DNA from: Brachybacterium sp. P6-10-X1
GTDB lineage: Bacteria; Actinomycetota; Actinomycetes; Actinomycetales; Dermabacteraceae
Length of the DNA stretch: 64,000 nt
Assembly (NCBI RefSeq): GCF_001969445.1
Contig: NZ_CP017297.1
Span: 1,426,001-1,490,000, forward strand
Direction: 5' to 3'
The notes below the pieces were generated by a model, which saw only the letters and a list, made by a program, of their open reading frames with translations, searched no databases and was not told the DNA's origin. Both the position numbers and the translations under genes were made by a program. This document shows, one piece after another, positions 30,624 through 39,013 of this stretch (positions are counted from its first letter, which is position 1; each line of letters opens with the position of its first letter).

Positions 30624-31889
30624 GTGAGCGATCAGCACCCGCCGCGCTCCCCGCGACCGGGAGGGCCCCGCCGTCCTGCCGGGCATCGAGCGCGCGCCGG
30701 AGGCAGCGCGCGCCCGGTCGTGGGAGCGCCCCGAGGACGATCCTCCTCGGGCCCCACTCCCACCCGTGCGCTGCCGCGTCAGGAGCAGTTCCCGCCCGGC
30801 GCGCACCGGAGCGGCTCAGGGCGCACCGCCCTCGGTCCCCGCGATGACCACCGGGAGGTCGGAGGCGTCGGTGACGGTTGGGACCCCGGCGGCCCGCCCG
30901 GACCGCCCTCCGGTTCTCCGACCGGGCCCGGGCGGCACCCCCGTCGTCGCTCCCGCATCCCGCGGCCGGTGCGGCTCGGGGCCACGCTGCTGGTCCTGGT
31001 GCTGGTGATCGTGGTGGGCTGGGGGGCGGGTCTGGTGCTGTGGGCCGACAGCCGCATCGAGCACGTGGACGCCCTGACCGAGGCCGAGAACACGCCGGGC
31101 ACCACCTACCTCATCGCCGGGTCCGATCGACGCGGCGGCGAGGCGGTCACCGACGACGGCACCGAGGGGGCGCGCACCGACACGATCATGCTCCTGCACA
31201 AGGCCCCGGGCGGGAACAGCTATCTGGTCTCCCTACCCCGCGACACGCTCGTCGACATCCCCGGCCAGGGCGGGTACAAGCTCAACGCCGCCTATTCCTT
31301 CGGCGGCGCCCCGCTGCTGGTCGAGACCGTCGAGGACTTCACCGGGCTGACGATCGACCACTACGTGGAGATCGGCTTCGACGGCGTCTCCGGCATGGTC
31401 GACGCGGTCGACCACGTCAACCTCTGCATCGACCAGGACGTCGAGGACGAGAAGTCCGGACTGTCCATGACCGAGGGCTGCCACGACGTCGGCGGCGAGC
31501 AGGCCCTGGCCTTCGTGCGCGCCCGCTACTTCGATCCCACCGCGGATCTCGGGCGTCAGCAGCGCCAGCAGCAGTTCATCGGGGCGCTCATGGAACGTGT
31601 GACCTCCCCGTCCGTGCTGTTGAACCCGATCAGCCAGGTCAAGCTGGCCGGCGCCGGGTCCGACTCGCTGGTCACCAGCGACGGCACCGGGATCGTCGAC
31701 GTCTCCTTCATGGCCCTGGCCGCCCGCAGCGCGATGAGCAACGGCACGATGACCATGCCGATCGAGGATCCTCAGTTCCAGACCGAGAACTCCGGGGTCG
31801 CGATCCTCACCGACGACGAGGACATCGCCGCGTTCTTCGACTCCATCGAGGACGGCTCGGCCGATCCGACGACCGGCGATGCGGGCTGA
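30624..31889 (+). CDS. LytR-CpsA-Psr (LCP) family wall glycopolymer ligase
   Basis: The 421-residue product starts at GTG 30624, preceded by GAAGGAG. A long Pro/Arg/Gly-rich cytoplasmic N-terminus of about 115 residues leads to one transmembrane helix (LGATLLVLVLVIVVGWGAGLVLW). The extracytoplasmic LCP domain follows: TYLIAGSDRRGG, GARTDTIMLLHKAPGGNSYLVSLPRDTLVDIPGQGGYKLNAAYSFGG, and GEQALAFVRARYFDPTADLGRQQRQQQFI with the conserved arginines. LCP enzymes move lipid-linked glycopolymers onto peptidoglycan. Its place at the island border suggests it anchors the polymer made here. Confidence 0.95.
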   Translation: MSDQHPPRSPRPGGPRRPAGHRARAGGSARPVVGAPRGRSSSGPTPTRALPRQEQFPPGAHRSGSGRTALGPRDDHREVGGVGDGWDPGGPPGPPSGSPTGPGRHPRRRSRIPRPVRLGATLLVLVLVIVVGWGAGLVLWADSRIEHVDALTEAENTPGTTYLIAGSDRRGGEAVTDDGTEGARTDTIMLLHKAPGGNSYLVSLPRDTLVDIPGQGGYKLNAAYSFGGAPLLVETVEDFTGLTIDHYVEIGFDGVSGMVDAVDHVNLCIDQDVEDEKSGLSMTEGCHDVGGEQALAFVRARYFDPTADLGRQQRQQQFIGALMERVTSPSVLLNPISQVKLAGAGSDSLVTSDGTGIVDVSFMALAARSAMSNGTMTMPIEDPQFQTENSGVAILTDDEDIAAFFDSIEDGSADPTTGDAG

Positions 31890-31910
31890 GCGGACGGTCC
31901 GACCCGACCT

Positions 31911-31951
31911 GGGGACGTTCCCGCGGGGACGTCCCCGACGGTGGAACCGTC
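31911..31951. terminator. Two adjacent hairpins between convergent genes
   Basis: GGGGACGT (31911-31918) pairs with ACGTCCCC (31929-31936), and GACGGT pairs with ACCGTC around a 3-nt loop (31937-31951). Both lie between the ends of the LCP gene and the convergent glycosyltransferase, where a bidirectional terminator is expected. There is no T-run, as is common in high-GC actinobacteria. Confidence 0.5.
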
Positions 31952-32669
31952 AGCGGAACAGCATGTCGATGACGATGTTCACCGAGTTCAGCATCGACTG
32001 GCCCTTGGAGCGGGAGTAGTCGGTGTAGAGGATGTGCACCGGGTGCTCCCGCACGGTCAGACGGTGGCGGCCGATCTCCTCGACGATCTCGGAGGCGTGC
32101 GCCATCCGGTTCTGTTCGATCGCGATCTTCCGGCAGGCCTCGCGGCCCAGCACCCGCAGCCCGTTGTGCGCATCGGAGAGCTTCACGCCGCTGGTGATGT
32201 TGGAGTACCAGACCGCGCCGCGCAGCACCGCCCTCTTGAGCAGACCGGGCTTGGTGCGCGCATCGAGGAAGCGCGAGCCCAGCACAATGTCCACACCCTC
32301 GGCGTCCCGTAGCGAGATCATCGAGGCCGCGTCATCGACCTGGTGCTGGCCATCCGAGTCGAAGGTCACCACCTGGCGCATCTCCGGGTCACGCAGCGCG
32401 TAGTCGATGCCGGTCTTCAGGGCGGCCCCCTGACCCATGTTGTAGGGGTGGCGCACCACCGCGGCCCCCGCCTCCTGGGCGATCGCCGCCGAATCGTCCT
32501 GGCTGCCGTCGTCGACGCAGACCACCAGCGGGTAGCGCGTGCGCAGGTCGCGGACGACGTCCCCCACGACCGGCCCCTCGTTGAACAGAGGGACCACGAA
32601 CCAGGTGGTGTCCGCCCCGGGGGACGCGGCCGCGGCGTCGGGGTCGCTCACGGGCTCGGGGGTGCTCAT
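31950..32669 (-). CDS. Dpm1/polyprenyl-phosphate-type family 2 glycosyltransferase
   Basis: The 239-residue product starts at ATG 32669, with AAGGAG 6-7 nt upstream. The GT-A domain has TWFVVPLFNEGPVVGDVVRDL, VCVDDGSQDDSAAIAQEAGA, HPYNMGQGAALKTGIDYALRD and FDSDGQHQVDDAASMI (DxD), then LSDAHNGLRVLGREAC and EHPVHILYTDYSRSKGQSMLNSVNIVIDMLFR. This is the soluble dolichyl/polyprenyl-phosphate sugar synthase type. Such genes often pair with a DUF2304 protein, here coded at 34170 across the divergent gap. It probably makes a polyprenyl-phosphate sugar for use outside the membrane. Confidence 0.88.
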   Translation of the reverse strand: MSTPEPVSDPDAAAASPGADTTWFVVPLFNEGPVVGDVVRDLRTRYPLVVCVDDGSQDDSAAIAQEAGAAVVRHPYNMGQGAALKTGIDYALRDPEMRQVVTFDSDGQHQVDDAASMISLRDAEGVDIVLGSRFLDARTKPGLLKRAVLRGAVWYSNITSGVKLSDAHNGLRVLGREACRKIAIEQNRMAHASEIVEEIGRHRLTVREHPVHILYTDYSRSKGQSMLNSVNIVIDMLFR

Positions 32670-32839
32670 GGGCTCTCCTTCTGGGGTGTCCGCCGCGTGC
32701 TGCTGGGGCGACCTCACAGCGGCGCGGGGCGACGCTCGTGAGCCGCCGTTGAGGATACCCTGTCACGGTGGGCCGCCCCTGGTGGTCATCATCGCGCACA
32801 CGACGCCGGTCCCGGCGTCCGACGAGGAGGAAGTTCGCT

Positions 32840-34165
32840 GTGAAGACTGCTGTCGTCGCCCTGGGGAAGATCGGTCTGCCGCTGGCCGTGCAGTTCGCGG
32901 ATGCCGGTCATGAGGTGGTCGGGCTCGATGTGAACCCGCGCCAGGTCGAGCTGATCAATCAGGCCACCGAACCGTTCCCCGGCGAGGCCCATCTCCAGGA
33001 CAAGCTCGCCGAGCTGGTCCCGGCCGCGAAGCTGCGGGCGACCACCGACTACGCCGAGGCGATCCCTCAGGCGGACGCGATCGTGATCGTGGTCCCCCTG
33101 TTCGTCGACGACGCCACCTGGGAGCCGGACTTCGCCTGGATGGACGCCGCCACGACGTCGCTGGCCGAGCACATCACCCCCGGCACCCTGGTCTCCTACG
33201 AGACCACCCTGCCGGTGGGCACCCTCCGGACCCGTTTCGTGCCGATGATCGAGAAGATCTCCGGACTGCGGGAATCGAGTGACTTCTTCGCCGTGTTCTC
33301 CCCCGAGCGGGTGCTGACCGGACGCGTGTTCGAGGACCTGCGCAAGTACCCCAAGCTGATCGGCGCCCTGAGCGAGGAGGGCACCGCCCGGGCCCGGGAG
33401 TTCTACGAATCGGCGCTGACCTTCGACGAACGTCCGGATCTGAAGCGTCCGAACGGGGTGTGGGACCTGGGGTCGCCGGAGGCCTCGGAGCTGGCCAAGC
33501 TGGCCGAGACCACCTACCGGGATGTGAACATCGGCCTCGCGAACGAGTTCGCGCTGTTCGCCCAGGACCACGGCATCGACGTGTACAAGGTGATCGAGGC
33601 CAGCAACTCCCAGCCCTACTCCCACATCCACCAGCCCGGCATCGCCGTGGGCGGGCACTGCATCCCGGTCTATCCGCGGCTGTACCTCTCGACCGACCCG
33701 CGGGCGGAGACGGTCCGCACCGCCCGCACCCTGAACGCCTCGGTGCCCGCGAAGCTGGTCGAGCGGGCCGCGAACCTGCTCGGCGACCTGTCCGGCCTGA
33801 AGGCCGTGGTGCTGGGGGCGTCCTACCGCACCGGGGTGAAGGAGACCGCGTTCTCCGGCGTGTTCCCAGTGGTCGAGGCCCTGCGTGAGCACGGGGCCGA
33901 GGTCGCAGTCCACGACACCTACTACGACGACGAGGAGCTGGCCGGCTACGGCTGGGCCCCGTATCACGTCGGCGAGGCCGCGGACCTGGTGATCGTCCAG
34001 ACCAACCACGCGGAGTACAAGGATCTGTCCGCGCCCGACGTGCCCGGCATCAAGCTGCTGATCGACGGCCGCAACATCACCACCGCCGAGAACTGGAAAG
34101 GCACCCCCCGCCTCGTCCTCGGCGACGGATCCGCCTCCACCCACCAGCAGGCCGAGAGCGCCTGA
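32840..34165 (+). CDS. UDP-N-acetylhexosamine 6-dehydrogenase (WbpA/WecC family)
   Basis: The 441-residue product starts at GTG 32840, preceded by GAGGAGG. Landmarks are the Rossmann motif VVALGKIGLPLAVQFADAGHEVVGLD, the helical middle domain LGSPEASELAKLAETTYRDVNIGLANEFALFA and the catalytic Cys274 in GGHCIPVYP. The family oxidises UDP-GlcNAc or UDP-ManNAc to the uronic acid with two NAD. With the 2-epimerase at 39013 it could give UDP-ManNAcA. With the Gfo/Idh, DegT and acetyltransferase genes at 50416-53230 it would be the first step (WbpA/WlbA-partner type) of the diacetamido uronate route. Substrate choice is inferred. Confidence 0.9.
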   Translation: MKTAVVALGKIGLPLAVQFADAGHEVVGLDVNPRQVELINQATEPFPGEAHLQDKLAELVPAAKLRATTDYAEAIPQADAIVIVVPLFVDDATWEPDFAWMDAATTSLAEHITPGTLVSYETTLPVGTLRTRFVPMIEKISGLRESSDFFAVFSPERVLTGRVFEDLRKYPKLIGALSEEGTARAREFYESALTFDERPDLKRPNGVWDLGSPEASELAKLAETTYRDVNIGLANEFALFAQDHGIDVYKVIEASNSQPYSHIHQPGIAVGGHCIPVYPRLYLSTDPRAETVRTARTLNASVPAKLVERAANLLGDLSGLKAVVLGASYRTGVKETAFSGVFPVVEALREHGAEVAVHDTYYDDEELAGYGWAPYHVGEAADLVIVQTNHAEYKDLSAPDVPGIKLLIDGRNITTAENWKGTPRLVLGDGSASTHQQAESA

Positions 34166-34169
34166 GCCG

Positions 34170-34592
34170 ATGGGTGAGCACGAGCTGATCGTTTCCCTGG
34201 GCCCCACCCTGGTCTCGAACCGCACCTTCATCATCCAGCTGCTGCTGGTGGCGGGGATCATCGTGATCGTCGGGTGGCTGTTCGCCAAGCGCGGTGCGAA
34301 GCAGCTGGCGGTGCGCCGCCTGCTGATCATCGCCTTCGCCGCGTTCGCCGTGGCCACAGTGCTGTTCCCGAGCGTCCTGACCAAGGGGGCGAACCTGGTG
34401 GGCGTCGGGCGCGGTGCCGATCTGCTGCTCTACGCGACCGTCCTGGTGCTGCTGGGCTTCCTCGCGCTGCAGGAGGCCCGCACCAAGGCCGCGGAGAAGC
34501 GCACCACCTACCTCGCCCGACGGCTCGCGCTCGACGAGGCGCCGCCTCCCGCCGAGTACCGCGCCGCGGCGCTGGGCCGTCAGGACGGATGA
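34170..34592 (+). CDS. DUF2304 family small membrane protein
   Basis: The product has 140 residues with three hydrophobic segments (IIQLLLVAGIIVIVGWLFA, LLIIAFAAFAVATVLFP and LLLYATVLVLLGFLALQ) followed by a basic helical tail. DUF2304 proteins are found beside Dpm1-like glycosyltransferases in polysaccharide loci and may anchor or assist them. It starts 4 bp after the dehydrogenase stop and overlaps the next gene by 4 bp (ATGA). Confidence 0.87.
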   Translation: MGEHELIVSLGPTLVSNRTFIIQLLLVAGIIVIVGWLFAKRGAKQLAVRRLLIIAFAAFAVATVLFPSVLTKGANLVGVGRGADLLLYATVLVLLGFLALQEARTKAAEKRTTYLARRLALDEAPPPAEYRAAALGRQDG

Positions 34593-36520
34593 CCGCCCTG
34601 GCCGCCCTCCTCGGGGCGATCCTGCTCGTCCTGGCCGCGGCGTACCTGCCCGGGTACGCCGCGGTCCGGATGCTCGGCGGCTCGCACCTGCTCTCCCTCG
34701 CTCTGGGCCCGGCGCTGGCCGCCGCGATCGCGGGGGTCAGCGCGATCCTCGCCGCCCTGGTCTCGATCCCCTGGTCCCTGCTGCCGTTCCTGCTCGGTGC
34801 CGCGCTGCTGGTCGCCGGCGCCTACGGTCTGCGACGCCTGGGGGTGACGCTGCCGGCGACCGTGCTCGACGGCGCCCTGTCCCCGCCGCGCGCCGTGCCC
34901 GGCGGCGCCGCCTGGATCGGCGGAGCGGTCGCGATCGCCCTCGCCCCCATCGCGATCCAGGCAGGCCGCCCCGACGCCGTGCTCGAGCGGTGGGACACGC
35001 TGTACCACCTCTCCGCGCTGCAGCGGATCCGGGAGACCGGCATCGCCTCGAGCCTCCAGGTCGGCGCGGTCTCTAACACCGAGGGCGATCCGACCTTCTA
35101 CCCGGCTGCATTCCACGCCCTCGCGGCACTGGTCCCCGGCGTCCCCACCCCCACCCTGCTGAACGCGACCGTGCTGGCCCTGGCCGTGACGCCCTGGATC
35201 CTCGGCATCGCGCTGCTGGCCCGCACCCTGTTCGCCGAGGTGGCGTGGGCGCCGTTCGCCGCCGCCCTCACCGCGGCGCTGATCCCGGCCACGCCGCTGG
35301 ACCTGTGGATCCACCTCTCCCCCGTTCCGAACCTCGCCGGCTTCGCCGCGCTGCCAGGAGCGCTGGCCGCCGCCGCCGCCCTGTGGGCCGCGCTGCTGCC
35401 GGGCACCGCCGTGCGCCCCGCGATCGCCGCCGCGCTCGCCATCGGCGTCGCGGGCCTGGGACTGGGGCTGATGCATCCGAACGTCGCGGTCACGGCCCTG
35501 ATCCTGCTGGCGGTGCTGACCGCCGTCACGGCGGCGTCCCGGTGGCGGCGTCGTCCCGCCCTGATCGCGGTGCCCGTGCTGGCGCTGCTGCCGGTCGCGC
35601 TGCTGTCCTACACGCCGCTGGGCTCGGACGTGACCGGGTTCAACGGCGGCCTGGAGGTCTCGTGGTGGCTCGCCCTCGGCGAGGTCCTGCTGGGACTGCT
35701 CACGGTCTGGCCGATGGCCCTGGGCGTGGCGATCGCCGTGCTGTGGTGGCCGGGTCTGGTCACCTCCTTCGGCTCCTCCCGGCGGCGCTGGCTCGCGGTG
35801 GCCTGGGGGGTGATCGCCGTGATCTATCTCGACGCGGCGCTGGATTCGCCCGTGAACCTCTCCGCGCTCTACTACCGCGGCCAGGACAGGATCTCGATGC
35901 CGCTGGCGATGCTCTCGGCGGTGCTGGTGGTGCCGGGCCTGCAATTCTGGGCTCGGCTGCTGCGTCGCCGCGCGCAGGACCGTGTGCGCCGCCCGGTCCC
36001 CTCCATGGTGACGGCGGTGCTGGTGATCGCCGCCGTCCTCGTCTCCCTCGCCTCGATCCCGGCCCGCACCGACAACGCCGCCAAGAACCTCGCCGCGGAC
36101 TATCCGGGGCGCGGGCGCTTCCTGCAGGCCGACGAGCGCGCGCTGTTCGAGCAGTACGGGCCGCAGATGGACCCCGACGGCACCGTGCTGGCCAGCCCGT
36201 TCTCCGGGGCGGCGCATCTGTACGCCCTGCAGGGGCAGGACGTGCGGCTGCCGGTGGCCGGGATGGCCTACACGGATCTGGACCGTGACCTGATCTACGC
36301 CACGGAGGACGCTGCGACGAATCCCGCCGACTGCCGTCTGCTGGAGGAGAACGGGATCGCCTACGTCTACCAGGAGCTGCGGCCCTACAACCTGCACAAG
36401 ACCTCCGACTCGGTGAATCTCGCCGGACCGGGCCTGGGCACTGTGCTGTTCCAGACGGACCACTCCCGCATGATCGAGATCGACTGCGACCCCGGGGACG
36501 GGAGTTATGACCCGGTCTGA
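34589..36520 (+). CDS. DUF6541-type multi-spanning membrane protein (probable GT-C-like)
   Basis: The product has 643 residues from ATG 34589 with a dozen or so transmembrane segments. A conserved luminal loop after the first helices reads ERWDTLYHLSALQRIRETG...NTEGDPTFYPAAFHALAAL, with paired acidic and His residues as in GT-C polyprenyl-phosphate-dependent transferases. The last 130 or so residues are soluble and extracytoplasmic. A paralogue with the same plan lies at 46928-48892. Transfer of a sugar from a polyprenyl-phosphate donor is a reasonable guess; a flippase-like or polymerase role cannot be excluded. Confidence 0.75.
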   Translation: MTALAALLGAILLVLAAAYLPGYAAVRMLGGSHLLSLALGPALAAAIAGVSAILAALVSIPWSLLPFLLGAALLVAGAYGLRRLGVTLPATVLDGALSPPRAVPGGAAWIGGAVAIALAPIAIQAGRPDAVLERWDTLYHLSALQRIRETGIASSLQVGAVSNTEGDPTFYPAAFHALAALVPGVPTPTLLNATVLALAVTPWILGIALLARTLFAEVAWAPFAAALTAALIPATPLDLWIHLSPVPNLAGFAALPGALAAAAALWAALLPGTAVRPAIAAALAIGVAGLGLGLMHPNVAVTALILLAVLTAVTAASRWRRRPALIAVPVLALLPVALLSYTPLGSDVTGFNGGLEVSWWLALGEVLLGLLTVWPMALGVAIAVLWWPGLVTSFGSSRRRWLAVAWGVIAVIYLDAALDSPVNLSALYYRGQDRISMPLAMLSAVLVVPGLQFWARLLRRRAQDRVRRPVPSMVTAVLVIAAVLVSLASIPARTDNAAKNLAADYPGRGRFLQADERALFEQYGPQMDPDGTVLASPFSGAAHLYALQGQDVRLPVAGMAYTDLDRDLIYATEDAATNPADCRLLEENGIAYVYQELRPYNLHKTSDSVNLAGPGLGTVLFQTDHSRMIEIDCDPGDGSYDPV

Positions 36521-37634
36521 CCCCGCGCCGCGGTCGACCCCCCGGATGCACCCGAGCTCCGCGCCGGGGACGAACTCCCGCGACCGGCGCGCGGCATCGG
36601 CGCCGCGGCGCTACTCCCCGTTGCTGGACGTGATCCGGATCCTCGCGGTGATCGCGGTGATCGCGGTGCACGTCATCGCCGACCATCTGGATTCCGGCTC
36701 GACCGTCGCGATGCACGTGCTGCGCTCGCTGCTGTCCACGGCCGTGCCCGCCTTCATCATGATCTCGGGCGCGCTGAACCTGGCCCCGGCGGCGATGCGC
36801 CACGGGTCGGGCCGCTTCCTGGGCCGACGGCTGCGCCGCCTGGTGCCGGCCACCCTGGTGTGGACCGCCTTCTACGCGGGCGTGATGGGGGTCCTGCTGG
36901 CGGGCGAGCCGCTGGACTGGCGTCAGGAGGTCGCGGACCTGTTGACCGCCTCGTCCTACCCGCATCTGTACTTCCTGCCACTGATCCTCGGGCTGACCGC
37001 GATCACCCCCGTGATCGGTGCCTATGTACGCGACTCGGGTCGGAGGGCCTGGACCTGCGGGGCGGTCGCCGCCGGCTGGGCCCTGATCGTCATGGCGGTC
37101 CCTCCGCTGACCGCGGGACTGCTCCAGCAGCCGCTGGTGCCGCTGCAGATGGGGATCCTGACCTACTTCCTGCCATTCATCGGCTACTACGTGCTGGGCC
37201 GTGCGGCGTGGGCCGCCCCGGTGCGCCGACGAGCAGCGGTGCTCCTGCTCCTGGTGGGGGTGCCGGTGCTGACGGCGGCGACCGTCTGGGCGTACTTGTC
37301 ACGGACCACGGACACCCCGCCCGGGCAGGTGCTGCTGCCCACCTACGTGGCGCCGACGGTGATGCTGCTGTCCCTGGCACTGGTGGTCGCGCTGATGGGG
37401 CTGGGTCGTGACTGGACGGTGACCGCGCGCGCCGAGCGGACCCTTCGCACCGTCGGCGATGCCACGTTCGGTGTCTTCCTGGTGCACTTCGCGATCCTCG
37501 TGGGCCTGCGGGAGCTCGGGTACCCCGAGGAGTCCGTGCTCACCGTGACCGGACTGCTCGTCCTGGTCACCCTCGGTGCCTTCGCCGTCTCCCTGCTCGG
37601 CAAGAAGGTTCCCGGACTGCGCGCGATCCTCTGA
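36507..37634 (+). CDS. Membrane acyltransferase (acyltransferase 3 family)
   Basis: The product has 375 residues with about ten transmembrane segments. YSPLLDVIRILAVIAVIAVHVIAD carries the conserved Arg and His near the first helix, followed by STAVPAFIMISGALNLAP and GRFLGRRLRRLVPATLVWTAFY, typical of the family that O-acetylates or otherwise acylates surface sugars. The ATG lies 14 bp inside the end of the DUF6541 gene, so translation is coupled. It is the last gene of the rightward run that begins with the dehydrogenase. The acyl donor and target sugar are unknown. Confidence 0.88.
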   Translation: MTRSDPAPRSTPRMHPSSAPGTNSRDRRAASAPRRYSPLLDVIRILAVIAVIAVHVIADHLDSGSTVAMHVLRSLLSTAVPAFIMISGALNLAPAAMRHGSGRFLGRRLRRLVPATLVWTAFYAGVMGVLLAGEPLDWRQEVADLLTASSYPHLYFLPLILGLTAITPVIGAYVRDSGRRAWTCGAVAAGWALIVMAVPPLTAGLLQQPLVPLQMGILTYFLPFIGYYVLGRAAWAAPVRRRAAVLLLLVGVPVLTAATVWAYLSRTTDTPPGQVLLPTYVAPTVMLLSLALVVALMGLGRDWTVTARAERTLRTVGDATFGVFLVHFAILVGLRELGYPEESVLTVTGLLVLVTLGAFAVSLLGKKVPGLRAIL

Positions 37635-37810
37635 AGGTGCATCCTGTGCAGGGCACGGCGGCATCCCGGGCCGTGTCGCGGGGCGTCCCGGCATCCTGGC
37701 TTCCCGGGGCAGCAGCACGAAGGGGACGCCAGCGGACCGACGCGACGCATGGCGTCAGCGCCTGCCGCTGGCGTCCCGGAACGGTTGCTGTCCGCACACC
37801 TGCCCTGCTC
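37635..37810. terminator. Convergent intergenic region with a 13-bp perfect stem-loop
   Basis: This 176-bp gap lies between two converging genes. GGGACGCCAGCGG (37723-37735) pairs perfectly with CCGCTGGCGTCCC (37765-37777). The 29-nt loop holds a nested GACGC/GCGTC stem (37744-37756). The structure could act as a bidirectional terminator, though it has no T-run. I see no gene in the gap. Confidence 0.6.
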
Positions 37811-39013
37811 TCACCGCTGCCCGCGGCGGCGCAGGCTCGACACCACCTGTGCCGCCCCCGTGGCCGCGCATCCCGCCAGCGAGGCGTTCTGCAGCGTCCA
37901 CGAGCGCAGATGCTCCCTCGAGGGTCGACCCTCGCCGCGCAGGGAACGGTCCAGCGCCGCGGCCACCGCCGCGACGTCGTGCTCGCACGCCCATCCCAGC
38001 TCATGGTCGCGGATGCGGTCATGGGCGGCCCCCTCCCCGGCGTGGACCACGGGAGTGCCGGTCGCGGTCGCGGCGTAGATCTTCGTAGGCAGGGCGAACT
38101 CGTAGCCCTGACCCGGTGTGATGGAGGACAGCCCTGCGACGGCGCCGCGCAGATGCGCGGCGACCTGGGACGGCGGGATCTTGTCGCGGAACTCGATGCC
38201 CTCGATGCCCTCGGCGCGCACCCGCGCCTCCAGCTCGTCGCGGCCGGAGCCCTCGGAGAAGAACAGCAGGCGGGCCCGGGGGTGGGTGGCCCGTACCCGG
38301 GCGAAGGCGTCGACGAAGACCTCAGCCCCCTGCCATTCGGAGACGGTGCCGGCGTAGACGAAGTACGGCGCCGCCTCGCCGCCGTCCTCCCCCGCCGTGG
38401 TGAAGGTCTCGGTGTCGATGCCGTTGCCGACCATGGTCAGGCTGGGACGCGGGCCGATCAGCTCCTCGAGACGGTGCTGGACCCCCGGCGAGATGGTCAG
38501 CACGCAGGCGGCGCGCTTCCACACGGTCTTCTCCGCCCAACGGACCGCCGAGCGCACGAGCGTCGGGACGCCGTCGACGCTGTCGGTCGCATCGGACCAG
38601 ACGTCGGCCGCATAGAAGGTGTACGGCACCCGCCGGATCGCCGCGGCGACCATGCCGACCATGCCCGTGGTGGGCGGCGGTTCGAGCACCAGGGCGTCCA
38701 TCGGGCGCTGGGTCAGCAGCCGCAGCGCGAGCGGCAGGTCGAAGCTGAGGTAGGACAGATACCCGCGCACCTGCCCCTGGTGGTCGCGCTTGACCGGCCA
38801 GCGCGAGACCTTCCGGGACCTCGAGCGGACCCGACCCGCGCCGGGGGCACGGGTGGTCAGGACCGTCACCTCGGCGCCGGCGCGTTCGAGGGCGAGCACC
38901 AGGGCCTCCTGCCGGAACGCGGCGGCGACCGGTTCCGGGGTGAACAGCCGGGTGGCGACGACGACGTGGGGCGGCCGGCCGGGACGGCGGCGGGCGGAGC
39001 GCGAGCGGGCCAT
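37811..39013 (-). CDS. Family 4 glycosyltransferase
   Basis: The 400-residue product starts at ATG 39013, which shares one base with the epimerase stop (TGATG). GT-B fold: HVVVATRLFTPEPVAAAFRQEALVLALERAGAEVTVLT in the acceptor domain, then AAPYFVYAGTVSEWQGAEVFVDAFARV and GQGYEFALPTKIYAATATGTPVV in the donor domain. The pattern resembles WbuB/Fnl-type N-acetyl-fucosaminyl or GlcNAc transferases, but the sugar cannot be fixed. Coupling to the 2-epimerase gene suggests it may use the epimerase product. Confidence 0.88.
   Translation of the reverse strand: MARSRSARRRPGRPPHVVVATRLFTPEPVAAAFRQEALVLALERAGAEVTVLTTRAPGAGRVRSRSRKVSRWPVKRDHQGQVRGYLSYLSFDLPLALRLLTQRPMDALVLEPPPTTGMVGMVAAAIRRVPYTFYAADVWSDATDSVDGVPTLVRSAVRWAEKTVWKRAACVLTISPGVQHRLEELIGPRPSLTMVGNGIDTETFTTAGEDGGEAAPYFVYAGTVSEWQGAEVFVDAFARVRATHPRARLLFFSEGSGRDELEARVRAEGIEGIEFRDKIPPSQVAAHLRGAVAGLSSITPGQGYEFALPTKIYAATATGTPVVHAGEGAAHDRIRDHELGWACEHDVAAVAAALDRSLRGEGRPSREHLRSWTLQNASLAGCAATGAAQVVSSLRRRGQR

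Noticed and set aside
34580..36463. A 627-codon minus-strand frame opposite the DUF6541 gene
   Set aside because: It reads as Gln/Gly/Arg-rich shadow of transmembrane codons, with no family features.
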